Assembly (NCBI GenBank): GCA_964628055.1 | Contig: CAZVNL010000017.1 | Coordinates: 1 to 45,415, forward strand | Direction of reading: 5' to 3' | DNA from: CAZBEL01 sp964628055 | GTDB lineage: Bacteria; Fidelibacterota; Marinisomatia; Marinisomatales; TCS56 | Length of the DNA stretch: 45,415 bases | Part shown: positions 1 to 9,336 of the stretch, one piece after another | How the letters are laid out: the number at the start of each line of letters is the position of its first letter | Position numbering within the stretch: the first letter of the stretch is position 1 | The notes under the pieces: model-generated | Databases searched by the model: none | What the model saw: the letters and a program-made list of their open reading frames with translations, nothing else | Told to the model about the DNA's origin: nothing | Program-made: the position numbers and the translations under genes

Positions 1-206
1 AAACCTTTACCTCAGCCTTGCTATTTTAATTCCAAATTCCTGCGACTTTAAGACTTTCCGGAATTTAGACTTTAAGACTCTTTCTTCTTCTACCTCAGCC
101 TCAGCCTCGGTGCGGTCCCGACCTGCGACCACCTCCCTCGGTCCTTACTTTTAATCTCCACCTATCGCAGCCCCAAGGCTGGAAGGGATTTTTGGTTTAA
201 CCATGA
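1..206. other. Non-coding window edge, pyrimidine-rich
   Basis: I see no plausible gene here. The stretch is rich in C and T on the plus strand and holds short repeated words: the 12-mer gactttaagact occurs at 44-55 and 68-79, and tacctcagcc at 8-17 and 91-100. It lies downstream of the minus-strand surface-protein genes, beyond their terminator, so it is probably untranslated spacer to a gene outside the window. Confidence 0.5.
44..79. repeat. Direct repeat, 12 bp, two copies
   Basis: The word gactttaagact is present at 44-55 and again at 68-79, a period of 24 bases. Each copy is partly palindromic around ttaa. Two copies are too few to call an array. It may be a short intergenic repeat family member or chance. 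Confidence 0.4.
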
Positions 207-245
207 AAAATGACAAACGGGACCAGGAATCCCGTCTGTCATTTT
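207..245 (-). terminator. Rho-independent terminator after the surface-protein genes
   Basis: Positions 207-222 and 230-245 form a 16-bp inverted repeat with one G-U pair and a 7-base loop (223-229). Read on the minus strand the stem is followed by a run of five T (complement of 206-210). It sits 47 bases past the stop codon of the 292-4428 gene, in the right place to end transcription of the whole leftward series. The plus strand also has a T-rich 3' flank, so it could work in both directions. Confidence 0.85.
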
Positions 246-291
246 ATTCAATAGTCAAGGGGTAGGGAAGATCACCCTCTAAGGTTTGGGT

Positions 292-3200
292 TTATTTTAC
301 AATAATCATTTTTCGGGTGGCCTGAAATCCCTTTGCCGTAAGACGATACAGGTAAATCCCCGTACTCACTTCGCGACCGGAATCGTTGCGGCCATCCCAA
401 GTAACCCGATGATACCCTGCCGGTAGAGCACCACTAACCAAACGGCGGATTTCTTGACCACGCAGGTTGTACACCACTAACTCCACTTCACCATCCCTTG
501 GTAGGGCAAACGTAATCTCCGTTATCGGGTTGAATGGATTAGGATAATTCTGATGTAGGGCGAATTGGGTAGGAATTACCTTTAGTGACACTTCCTTGTT
601 TCGAATAACTACTGGTACCTGAACCCCCTGGGGACCCACGGCCTGGACCTCCTTTAATTGCACCGCCGCCGGCTGGTCGTATTTACCAATCAATGTCACC
701 GGAATGGTGATATCCCAATCTTCATCCAGGTCGAGAACGGCTCCTTTCCGATTTAACACCAGGATAGTGACAGTTCCTTGATCATTGGCATGAGAGTTTA
801 TAAGCAGTCCTTCTCCCTGGTTAGAGAAGACTGGGGAACCTAACTCCATCTGTTGGACATTATATTTCAAGGAAATTTGCAAGCCGCGGAGGTGACTGGC
901 GTAATCCAATGCCAGGCCCATCTGGTTCTCACCCAGGGAAGCTAATTCAACGTCCAATATGGCGGAGGCGTCAAAGGCCATTTCCCGGGCTTGACCGGCA
1001 GTAACAATTAAGTCCACGATCATCACGATATCGGCAATGTTCAGGGTGCCGTCGTAATTCACATCGGCGTTGCGGAATTGCGGGTCGCTGGGAACCGTAA
1101 CACCCAGGACAAAATCCACAACAGTGCTCAAGTCACTGATGTCTACCGTGTTATCAAAGTTCACGTCCCCCGGTAGGAACGGCACGGCACAGGCTATATT
1201 GGAAGGTTTGGACTCCAACTGCCCGTAAAGCGGTGTTTCCCACACGGCCCTGACGTTGTAACAATATTCCACGTAATTGGCAGGTACCGAAACGGTATAA
1301 GTAGTATCATTCCCTATCGTAACACCCACCAACGTATCCCCAGCAGTGGTAACCTCGTAGATATTGTAACCCACCAGACTATCAGCCGTGGAGGTACGAG
1401 AGGAATACACACCACCCAGAAAGGAGGTTACATTGAGAGGATTCACTCCTGTCTTTCGATCTACATTAGACCTGTTAACCGTTGAAAACAGACCCACCTG
1501 TATGTTCTGTTCAGTTGGTGAACCTGTAAGTACCCGACCGGTGCTGGTGACGGTTGTTGTGCGTCCTGCAGGAACCCCGAAAAACGTAGCCGCCAGGCCG
1601 AAGTCTCCCGTCAGGGAAGGATCACCACCTACGGCATCGTAAATGGTGGAATAGACCCCGCCCGCGTACACCCAGTTGCGATCATAAAATTCGGGACTCT
1701 GGGGATCAATATCATTGGCAATTCCCAGAAAGCCGGTGCTGTTTTCTTCGATCATCAAATAGATGTCGCCACTGGTGATCTCCAGACCAGCGTCACTTAC
1801 ATCGATGATATATTGTGCCAGACCACCGTTGTCCGAAGGAAGGTTCAAACCCGTAGCTAACACTACTGAAGTCAATCCATCGGGACCGGCGACAGAACCG
1901 GATGGATCGAGGTAAGCCACTAAGTTACCACTAGTAACGGCGGCGTCCCCCTGGGTGTACACCGTGACCATGAGGAGGGTCGCCGGGTAGTCCGGAGGCG
2001 TAAAGCGAACACCAAATTCGCAACCACCACCGCATCCAATCTGGGACTCAAAGAAATCGTCGTAATAGGCAACCTCATATTCCGATTCACCGCCCGGGGT
2101 TCTCCAGTTTAAGAAAACACTGAAGTCACCTCCCACAGCCTCCAACCGAATGGGGCGACCCACATGGGGAATGAGGGAGAAATCCTGAGTGGTGGGCGCT
2201 TCCTGTGCAACGACAGTCACCAGGGCTTCGTCGTTCTCAAAACTCGCGCGGCTCACCTTAACCGTGTACTCTCCCGGCTCCAGATTCTTTAAGTAATAAG
2301 TTCCGCTGGTATCCGTCGTATCCGCCACCGCTCCAGCTACGACAATAGCACTATCCAGTGGCGTTCCCAGCGGATCCGTGACTACTCCACTAATGTCACC
2401 GTACAACCAGGTGGGAGTTACTGCGACGGTAATCGTATCACTCTCATAGTCAGGATAATAAGCTGCTGTCACACCAAAATCGTAGCTCTGGCTGTTGGTT
2501 AAACCAGTTACCATATAACTGGTGGTGAGTACCGAATCAGCGACTAAGTTTCCGTCCTGATAGACTCTGTAGAACTGAAAATCTCCGTCATTCTGGCGAG
2601 CCATGGTGGGGGCGCTATCCCAAATAGTGATATCATCGATAGCCCAATACCAGGCCCAGAGACCACCATCGGCATAGTGGAAACGGATTTTAACATTCTC
2701 ATGTCCACCAGCTATGGTGGTGAGGTCAACTATTGCAATTTCCGGAATTGTCGTAGTACCGTGATCTTCGTCCCACGTAAGGACATTGGACCAGGTACTT
2801 CCCCCATCGATGGAGATATCCACTTGGGCTACTTCCGCGCTATCACCGTTACTGATATCATTGTAGTAGGAAGCAAACTGCAAGAAGGGTGTGCTCACGG
2901 AACTAAAGTTCAACACGGGTGTGATCAAATCCTCTTCCAGAATTGCGGAAGGATCGGCGGCATCTGAATCACAAATACCATACAGGTTATCTCCAAAAGC
3001 CGTCCACCAGGAATGACCCGGGTCGGGGCTCATCCAGGTATCGGTGCTGGAGCCACCATCCAAAACCGTCCAGCTAACGGGGATACCATTGCTAAAATCT
3101 TCAAAGAAAACGAACGACGGGGTCCCTGGGGGGGTCCAGGAGAGGAAGACCTCCTCGTCCAATCCCACACCGTTGAGATTGGTAGGTGGCGGCGGGGTGA

Positions 3201-4428
3201 ATAATTCTGGAATCCCACAGGCGGTATCCGAGGGGACGGAAGACACTTCATTAGCACCGTTTAAATACACAGCGGTTATGTAATAACAGTATTCTGTTCC
3301 CAGGGTAACTGTGGTATCACGATAAAAGGTCGTATCCGAGGTATCGTACAACACATCGTCTCGATAGATGTCATACCGCAAAAGATCCCCACAAGAGGGG
3401 ATTAGTTCCCGGCCGGTAACTTCGGATATGCGGGTGGTGGGTGCCTCGTCGATGGTGACATCATCGATGTACCACCCAGGATGGGGTACCACGGTAGTGG
3501 ATAAAATATGCCAGGCAATTATCACCGTTTCTCCGATATAAGGAGTCAGGTCGAACTCGGCCAGTTCCCAGTCCGTGGTGGCACCTGTACCCCCGTAAGT
3601 GTCTTCACCTCCGGAACAAGTTCCTGAACCTGAGGTGGCCGTATACCCGCCTACAGGGTAGATAATCGTCCAGGTAGTCCCTCCATCGGTAGAAATTTTT
3701 ACATTGCCGCCGTCGAAATCCCCGGTACCAAAATCGTACCAATGCCAGAAGGACAATTGGGGGGCGCTGCCAGAAATAAACACCGGGGGTGTTTGCAACA
3801 TGTCGCAGGCGCCATTGTTGAAATCTCCACTGAGGACGGTTCCCCATACGTTGGTACCCGAGTAGGCCGCCATAGGTCCTGAAGTGGGGGCTCCCCATTC
3901 CCAATCACCCTGACCGGTGAACCCACCGTCATCGGCCTCGAAATCCTCAAAAAAGGCACCCCCTCCCTCTCCTGCGGGATCGCGCCAGGTTAAGGTTAAA
4001 ACACCATATTCGGCTTCTGAACTGACCACCACGTTAGAAGGTGGACAGAAATTCTCTTCATAAAAAACCTCAAAGGTTGCTGTATCACCAATAAAAGGAT
4101 CAAAACTGGCTCCGGTAGGGTCTACCGCCTCCAAGGTCAGCAGGTACGTCCCGTCAACCAGACTGTCCAAAGTGAAAGGTCCGGTTTGGAAAACATCGGC
4201 AACGTGAATATTGTTTAAATAGGCCTTCAAATAGCCGTCACAATCCACACAGCCGGAATCACCCAAGGTAAAATAAGAAGCCAGATCAAAGGTTACTGCC
4301 ACGGTGTCAGTGTCAATTACAGTGCCGTAGGTAGGGTATGTAATCTGAACCACTTCTGCCTGGGGGAAAGCCTCCCCACTGATGAGAATGATTACCACGG
4401 CAAGGATCAATAGGTTGCGTTTAACCAT
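292..4428 (-). CDS. Giant secreted modular protein with dockerin-like repeat and T9SS-type sorting domain
   Basis: This is a 1378-residue exported protein. A signal peptide (MVKRNLLILAVVIILISG) is followed by an Ig-like segment with Cys pair CVDC near residue 60. Two MAM/choice-of-anchor-J-like jelly rolls follow (about 159-330 and 440-605), each opening with FFEDF and closing with IDD. Between and after them are fibronectin-III-like segments. Next come a carboxypeptidase-regulatory-like module (about 675-755, GDISGVV), an unassigned block with GCGGGCEFGVRFTP, a dockerin-like pair of calcium loops at 1087 and 1121 (DVNFDNTVD, DVNYDGTLN), a cohesin-like beta-sandwich (about 1150-1275) and the FlgD-like sorting domain from about 1286 (QNYPNPFNP). 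The ATG has an ideal AGGAGG (4434-4439). The upstream neighbour is a paralogue 39 bases away, probably co-transcribed. A role in adhesion or matrix binding is inference; no catalytic motif is visible. Confidence 0.9.
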   Translation of the reverse strand: MVKRNLLILAVVIILISGEAFPQAEVVQITYPTYGTVIDTDTVAVTFDLASYFTLGDSGCVDCDGYLKAYLNNIHVADVFQTGPFTLDSLVDGTYLLTLEAVDPTGASFDPFIGDTATFEVFYEENFCPPSNVVVSSEAEYGVLTLTWRDPAGEGGGAFFEDFEADDGGFTGQGDWEWGAPTSGPMAAYSGTNVWGTVLSGDFNNGACDMLQTPPVFISGSAPQLSFWHWYDFGTGDFDGGNVKISTDGGTTWTIIYPVGGYTATSGSGTCSGGEDTYGGTGATTDWELAEFDLTPYIGETVIIAWHILSTTVVPHPGWYIDDVTIDEAPTTRISEVTGRELIPSCGDLLRYDIYRDDVLYDTSDTTFYRDTTVTLGTEYCYYITAVYLNGANEVSSVPSDTACGIPELFTPPPPTNLNGVGLDEEVFLSWTPPGTPSFVFFEDFSNGIPVSWTVLDGGSSTDTWMSPDPGHSWWTAFGDNLYGICDSDAADPSAILEEDLITPVLNFSSVSTPFLQFASYYNDISNGDSAEVAQVDISIDGGSTWSNVLTWDEDHGTTTIPEIAIVDLTTIAGGHENVKIRFHYADGGLWAWYWAIDDITIWDSAPTMARQNDGDFQFYRVYQDGNLVADSVLTTSYMVTGLTNSQSYDFGVTAAYYPDYESDTITVAVTPTWLYGDISGVVTDPLGTPLDSAIVVAGAVADTTDTSGTYYLKNLEPGEYTVKVSRASFENDEALVTVVAQEAPTTQDFSLIPHVGRPIRLEAVGGDFSVFLNWRTPGGESEYEVAYYDDFFESQIGCGGGCEFGVRFTPPDYPATLLMVTVYTQGDAAVTSGNLVAYLDPSGSVAGPDGLTSVVLATGLNLPSDNGGLAQYIIDVSDAGLEITSGDIYLMIEENSTGFLGIANDIDPQSPEFYDRNWVYAGGVYSTIYDAVGGDPSLTGDFGLAATFFGVPAGRTTTVTSTGRVLTGSPTEQNIQVGLFSTVNRSNVDRKTGVNPLNVTSFLGGVYSSRTSTADSLVGYNIYEVTTAGDTLVGVTIGNDTTYTVSVPANYVEYCYNVRAVWETPLYGQLESKPSNIACAVPFLPGDVNFDNTVDISDLSTVVDFVLGVTVPSDPQFRNADVNYDGTLNIADIVMIVDLIVTAGQAREMAFDASAILDVELASLGENQMGLALDYASHLRGLQISLKYNVQQMELGSPVFSNQGEGLLINSHANDQGTVTILVLNRKGAVLDLDEDWDITIPVTLIGKYDQPAAVQLKEVQAVGPQGVQVPVVIRNKEVSLKVIPTQFALHQNYPNPFNPITEITFALPRDGEVELVVYNLRGQEIRRLVSGALPAGYHRVTWDGRNDSGREVSTGIYLYRLTAKGFQATRKMIIVK

Positions 4429-4467
4429 GCATGCCTCCTGAGGGTTTTAGATGTAGGAGAAAAATCT

Positions 4468-7400
4468 CTATTTCACCAGCACCATTTTCTTGGTATCGTG
4501 GAAATACCGGGCTGTTAAACGGTAGAAATAAATCCCGGTGCTCACCTCTTCCCCGGCGTCATTCTGCCCATTCCACAGAATACGATGATATCCTGCCGGT
4601 AGAGTACCACTTACCAACCGCCGAACTTCCTGACCACGCAAGTTATACACCACCAATTCCACTAATCCTTCCATGGGGACATCAAAGGTGATCTCCGTTA
4701 CCGGGTTGAAGGGGTTAGGATAGTTCTGGTGCAGGGCAAATTGAGTAGGTAACAACTTAATTTCTACACTGGTAGTGCGACGCAGTACAGGAACGGCAAC
4801 ACCGTGTTCTCCGGCTGCCAGGAACCGGTCTAAGATAACTCTCCCCTGGGAACGGGTCCCACTGGCCTTTTGTACCGGCACCGACAAATACGTCTCCGTG
4901 TTCAAATCCAATACACCACCTCCACTGTGGTAGACTACAATGGTCACTTTACCAGCCCCATCATCATGACTGCTGACGATGAGGTTTTTCTGGGGTTGGG
5001 TTAGGTTGGGCACTCCCAGGGTTATCTCCTGGGGATTGTAGGTGAGGGTAAACTCTAACCCCTGGAGATAACTGTCGTAATCGAAGCTGAGGCCTACGGA
5101 GGCATTTTCCAGGGCGGTGAGTTCTACACTTAAAACAGCGGAAGGATCAAAGGCCACCTGTCGTGCATTAACGCCATAAATGATGTCTACAATGAGCACA
5201 ATATCCTGTATATTGATTTCCCCATCCTGATTCACGTCCGCTCCTCGAATCTGGGGATCGGTGGGAACCGTTACCTGGAGGACAAAATCCACCACGGTCA
5301 ATAGATCGGTGAGATCCACGTCGCTGTCAAAGTCCACGTCACCCGCGGTGTAGGGAATGGCGCAGGCCTCCCCCGAGGGCTTGGATTCTAACTGACCGTA
5401 ATTATCCGTTTGCCAGATGGCTTTCACATTATAACAGTATTCCACGTAATTCTCCGGGACGATGATCGTCGCCGTGGTATCACCAGTTGTGGTTGCCACC
5501 AGCGTGTCCCCACTACTCAACACCTGATAGACGTTAAAGCCTACGAGACTATCCTCCCGACTCACAACAGTACGGTTAGGTAGTATTGGTTCGGCGAGGC
5601 GGGTGACATTCTCCGGGTTTTCGGAGTAAACATAATTTTCTTCGTCAACAGGAGGCATGACTGATTTGGTTTTCAATTCCCCATGATAGGTGCCCTGGTG
5701 GACGATTTCCAGGGTCTCTACTAAATGACCATTCCCATCCAACGTTTGACGACCGGCAGCCCCAAAGAAAGTGGCCAAGAGGCCGAAGTCACCGGTGAGG
5801 GACGGATCGCCATCCACGGCATCGTAAATGGTAGAATAAACACCACCTGTGTACACCCAGTTGCGATCGTAAAACTCCGGGCTCTGGGGATCAATATCAT
5901 TGGCAATTCCCAAGAAACCAGAGCTGTTTTCTTCGATCATGAGGTACACATCGCCACTATTGATGACCAGGTTAGCCGCACTCACGTCCACCAGATACTG
6001 GGTTAACACACCTCCGTTGGAGGGCAAGTTCAAACCGGTAGCTAACACAACACCCGTGAGGCCTCCCGGTCCCATGATAGATCCATTGGGATCGAGATAA
6101 GCTACCAGGTTCCCACTGGTGACTGCGGCATCCCCCTGTGTGGAAATTAAGACACTCTGCAAGGTGGCTGGATATCCCAGCGGAGTAAAGCGAACCCCAA
6201 ATTCACAGCCGCCACCGCAGCCGATTTGCGATTCCAGTACATCATCATAGTAGGCCAGATCGTAATTCTGTTCCGCCCCGGGATTCTTCCATAATAGATG
6301 CACAGTATAATCTCCACCTGTCGCTTCCAGCCCAACTGGCCGGCCAACCTTCGGGGTGAGCGTAAAATCTTGAACGGTTGGAGCCTCCTGGGCCACGACC
6401 GTTACCGTGGTCTCATCCATCTCAAAACCGGCCCGGATAACCCTGACGGTATACTCCCCTGGCAATAGGCTGGGCAGTAAATAAACACCATCGGCACCGG
6501 TAGTATCCGTCAACGAGCCAGCCGAAACAATGGCACTATCCAGGGTCGCACCGTTGGGATCATAAATCACCCCGGAAATATCACCGTACAGCCATGTGGG
6601 ACTGAGGGTAATGGTAACCTGTTCACTCTCGTAGGAAGGATAGTACACAGCAGTCACCCCTAAGGTATAATTTTGACCGTTGTTCAGTCCCGTCACCAAG
6701 TAACTGGTGTTGCCGATTACGCTGGTGTTATCGGGAGTGGAACTGCTATCCACATAAACGTTGTACCCCAATAAGTCTCCATCGGTTAGGATACGTTCCT
6801 CGATGAAAAAGGTCCCATCCACGTCCACCGGGGTAGACCACCAATCGTCGGAGAAATGGTATTGGACCGGCAAGGGACCGGAGAGTGAATCGGCAAAGGT
6901 CAGCTCGGCCCAGAAAGTAAGCGTTCCGAAAATGCCTCCCGCAGCATCATTGGCGTTAGTCCCCCAGGAAATGGTTTGACCTTGAATGCCGTTAAAGGGT
7001 TCCGGGCCGTAGGGCTCACCACCGATTCCTAAGGCGTCGGGACCAGCGGCGTTGATGGTCACCCCGGCGGGGAACGTTACGGCAAAGGAATCACAATAGG
7101 CAAAGTCGGGAGCTACCACCGTGAGGGTGAAGTTCATAAGATGGGTGTTGCCGGGAATGTACATGTCATTGGTCGATACTGTAGATCCGGTAAGGTCCCG
7201 ACTGGTGGCGGTGCCGGACCCAATAACAATGATATCATCTACGGCAAAGAACCACGATTCACCACTATCCACATGGTAGTGAAACTTAATTCGTACGTCT
7301 GAACTCCCCGCAACGCTACTTAACGATACTGAATCCGAGAGAACCGCATTCAAACCACCCGGCGGTGTATCTACCGTGTAGGACTGCATGAGTGTCCAGG

Positions 7401-9159
7401 TGGCGCCTCCGTCCCCGGAAATATAGACATTACCACTATCCGTGGGATTGCCCGCATAGTCCTGGTAATTGAAGGTGTAGTATAGGGTGGCATTCGTAAA
7501 GGCGCTTAGATCAATGGGCGGGGAAATAAGATCCGAGTTGGGAAATGTGTTACTATAAGAAATGATAATTGCAAAAGTTTCATCAAAATCGTCCAACGTA
7601 TAACCAGAGGGACCGTCTTCACCAACGTCCCAGATAATGCCCGAATTGTTGTTATCGGTGATGGTCCAGGTAAGCGGCATCCCGGAGTTGAAATTCTCGT
7701 AAAAAGCGTACTGGGGAACCCAGGGATCAGTCCAGCTCAAGGCAATCTCTTCGTCCAATCCAACGCCCGAAAGATTCGTGATAGGCGGTGGAATAAAGGC
7801 TTCCGGTGTGGCGCAAAGGGTATCTGTCGGCACACTGGCGGCACCAGTGTAATTAGCCACAATGTAATAACAGTACTCTGTTCCGTTCGTTAGGTTTTCA
7901 TGGATATAAAACGTCGTGTCTGTAGTATCCACCAAGGTCCCGTCCGATAAATAGATACCGTAGTTCTGTAAATCACCACATCCTTCGATAACTTCCCGTG
8001 ATTGCAGGGGATGGCTTTCCATTTCATATCCCTGGATAGCCGCCAGTTCGGGAGGCACGGGTTGACCGGCCTGGGTCGCCGTTTTATAGAGTTCCACTTC
8101 TTCGTAGGTGTAGGGAAGGTCACCGATCGGCGGGGCCCGGAACACTCCGCCGCCACCTGGCGCACTCCAGTAAATATCCAGGCTGGGGGGGTTGGCCTCA
8201 TTCCAGCCATCCAAATCCAGGTAATAGCTTGCGGAGCCATCGCGGTCCATGATCCCCACCACAAACCATCCCTGGGGAATGGCTGCCAACAGGTCGGCCG
8301 CAGCATTATTAACCAGAGGATAGGAATACCAACCAGGGGAGAAAGAAGAAGATTCATTGCGATATAGATAGGCTTCCGAAGAACTGGAACCGGCATTGAT
8401 TTCACTGTGCAGTGTAGCAGGACTGGCTGTAAGGGGATCCACCGACACGGCAGTGGCACTCCAATAAGGCCAGTTCGTGGCGTTCACATAATAATTAAAA
8501 ACAATCGAATCAATAGCAACATTGGCAGACATACCCAGGAGAGAAAAGCGAATCCACCCTGACTCGCGATTGGTGGTTGAGCCACCGTGAGCCTGAATCA
8601 GGCTGGTCTGAATCAAGCTGGAACCGTCGGTGGTTCCCGTGTGGTAGTCAGCAGAATTAGGGGTGGCAGGAAAAGGGTTGGCTCCCGAGACGCCAAAAGG
8701 TGGTTCCCAATATAAATAGTTCCGCGTATCTCCAGCCATTAGGGAAAAAGCCCGTGGCGGACAATAATTATCTACTGAAGGTACATCTACCGTAAAAGAG
8801 ACCGTGTCGTGGACTACGGGGGTAAAACTGTTACCGCTTGGGTCCACCGCTTCTAAATTGAGAAAATGTTGTCCGTCGCTGAGGCCGGAAAGTGTAAAGG
8901 GAGAACTAACGATTGAATCAACGACTAAGGTGTTGTCTAAATAAGCTTTTAGGTAGCCGTCGCAGTCGTTACAACCGGGCGTACCCAGAGTGAAAAAAGA
9001 GGCAATATTAAAGGTAACTGCCACTGAATCCGTATCGATAATTGCCCCGGTGTAAGGATAGGTAATTTGGACAACTTCGTCTCGGTTTACCTGGGAAAAC
9101 AAACCCATGGGAAATACAAGGAAGACGAAGATGCTTTTCGCTAGTTTTCCGAACAACAT
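4468..9159 (-). CDS. Giant secreted modular protein, paralogue of the 292-4428 product
   Basis: This 1563-residue exported protein is homologous to its downstream neighbour at both ends but differs inside. Shared parts are the N-terminal Ig-like segment with CNDCDGYLKAYL, one MAM-like jelly roll (about 487-650), the carboxypeptidase-regulatory-like module, the GCGGGCEFGVRFTP block, the dockerin-like loops (GDVDFDSDVD, ADVNQDGEIN), the cohesin-like sandwich and the sorting domain ending KKMVLVK. In place of the first jelly roll it has a different beta-rich module (about 165-335, TGTTDGSS ... LDIYWS). It also has an extra beta-sandwich inserted after the jelly roll (about 675-800). The start is supported by AGGAGG at 9165-9170, five bases from the ATG, and a putative promoter lies about 70 bases upstream. 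It is probably T9SS cargo on the cell surface; ligand unknown. Confidence 0.9.
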   Translation of the reverse strand: MLFGKLAKSIFVFLVFPMGLFSQVNRDEVVQITYPYTGAIIDTDSVAVTFNIASFFTLGTPGCNDCDGYLKAYLDNTLVVDSIVSSPFTLSGLSDGQHFLNLEAVDPSGNSFTPVVHDTVSFTVDVPSVDNYCPPRAFSLMAGDTRNYLYWEPPFGVSGANPFPATPNSADYHTGTTDGSSLIQTSLIQAHGGSTTNRESGWIRFSLLGMSANVAIDSIVFNYYVNATNWPYWSATAVSVDPLTASPATLHSEINAGSSSSEAYLYRNESSSFSPGWYSYPLVNNAAADLLAAIPQGWFVVGIMDRDGSASYYLDLDGWNEANPPSLDIYWSAPGGGGVFRAPPIGDLPYTYEEVELYKTATQAGQPVPPELAAIQGYEMESHPLQSREVIEGCGDLQNYGIYLSDGTLVDTTDTTFYIHENLTNGTEYCYYIVANYTGAASVPTDTLCATPEAFIPPPITNLSGVGLDEEIALSWTDPWVPQYAFYENFNSGMPLTWTITDNNNSGIIWDVGEDGPSGYTLDDFDETFAIIISYSNTFPNSDLISPPIDLSAFTNATLYYTFNYQDYAGNPTDSGNVYISGDGGATWTLMQSYTVDTPPGGLNAVLSDSVSLSSVAGSSDVRIKFHYHVDSGESWFFAVDDIIVIGSGTATSRDLTGSTVSTNDMYIPGNTHLMNFTLTVVAPDFAYCDSFAVTFPAGVTINAAGPDALGIGGEPYGPEPFNGIQGQTISWGTNANDAAGGIFGTLTFWAELTFADSLSGPLPVQYHFSDDWWSTPVDVDGTFFIEERILTDGDLLGYNVYVDSSSTPDNTSVIGNTSYLVTGLNNGQNYTLGVTAVYYPSYESEQVTITLSPTWLYGDISGVIYDPNGATLDSAIVSAGSLTDTTGADGVYLLPSLLPGEYTVRVIRAGFEMDETTVTVVAQEAPTVQDFTLTPKVGRPVGLEATGGDYTVHLLWKNPGAEQNYDLAYYDDVLESQIGCGGGCEFGVRFTPLGYPATLQSVLISTQGDAAVTSGNLVAYLDPNGSIMGPGGLTGVVLATGLNLPSNGGVLTQYLVDVSAANLVINSGDVYLMIEENSSGFLGIANDIDPQSPEFYDRNWVYTGGVYSTIYDAVDGDPSLTGDFGLLATFFGAAGRQTLDGNGHLVETLEIVHQGTYHGELKTKSVMPPVDEENYVYSENPENVTRLAEPILPNRTVVSREDSLVGFNVYQVLSSGDTLVATTTGDTTATIIVPENYVEYCYNVKAIWQTDNYGQLESKPSGEACAIPYTAGDVDFDSDVDLTDLLTVVDFVLQVTVPTDPQIRGADVNQDGEINIQDIVLIVDIIYGVNARQVAFDPSAVLSVELTALENASVGLSFDYDSYLQGLEFTLTYNPQEITLGVPNLTQPQKNLIVSSHDDGAGKVTIVVYHSGGGVLDLNTETYLSVPVQKASGTRSQGRVILDRFLAAGEHGVAVPVLRRTTSVEIKLLPTQFALHQNYPNPFNPVTEITFDVPMEGLVELVVYNLRGQEVRRLVSGTLPAGYHRILWNGQNDAGEEVSTGIYFYRLTARYFHDTKKMVLVK

Positions 9160-9229
9160 GGATACCTCCTAGTTAGACAACGATATTTATGAACCAATTT
9201 AAGTACGGTGTCGAGAAATGTCGTAGAGG

Positions 9230-9257
9230 AATTTACTGAATCAATGGTGATTATCAA
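9230..9257 (-). promoter_or_regulatory. Putative sigma70-like promoter for the two giant surface proteins
   Basis: On the minus strand TTGATA (9252-9257, 5 of 6 to consensus) is separated by 16 bases from TAAATT (9230-9235, 4 of 6). It lies in the 177-base gap between the FG-GAP gene and the start at 9159, leaving a leader of about 65 bases before a strong ribosome site. Promoter rules in this phylum are not known to me, so this is a pattern match only. Confidence 0.35.
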
Positions 9258-9336
9258 TCATTTTTACATGGGAATCTGCCTTATCACTGCTTTGTGAAAG
9301 AACATACCCACCGCAATCCCTCGGGTTCGTGTGTGG

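Noticed and set aside
4429..4467. Frameshift joining the two giant surface-protein genes into one
   Set aside because: Each gene has its own signal peptide, AGGAGG ribosome site and complete sorting domain, so they are two separate paralogues.
7890..8459. Second minus-strand frame of 189 codons inside the 4468-9159 gene
   Set aside because: It is an out-of-frame shadow rich in Trp, Met and Pro with no domain; the surrounding gene is uninterrupted in the main frame.
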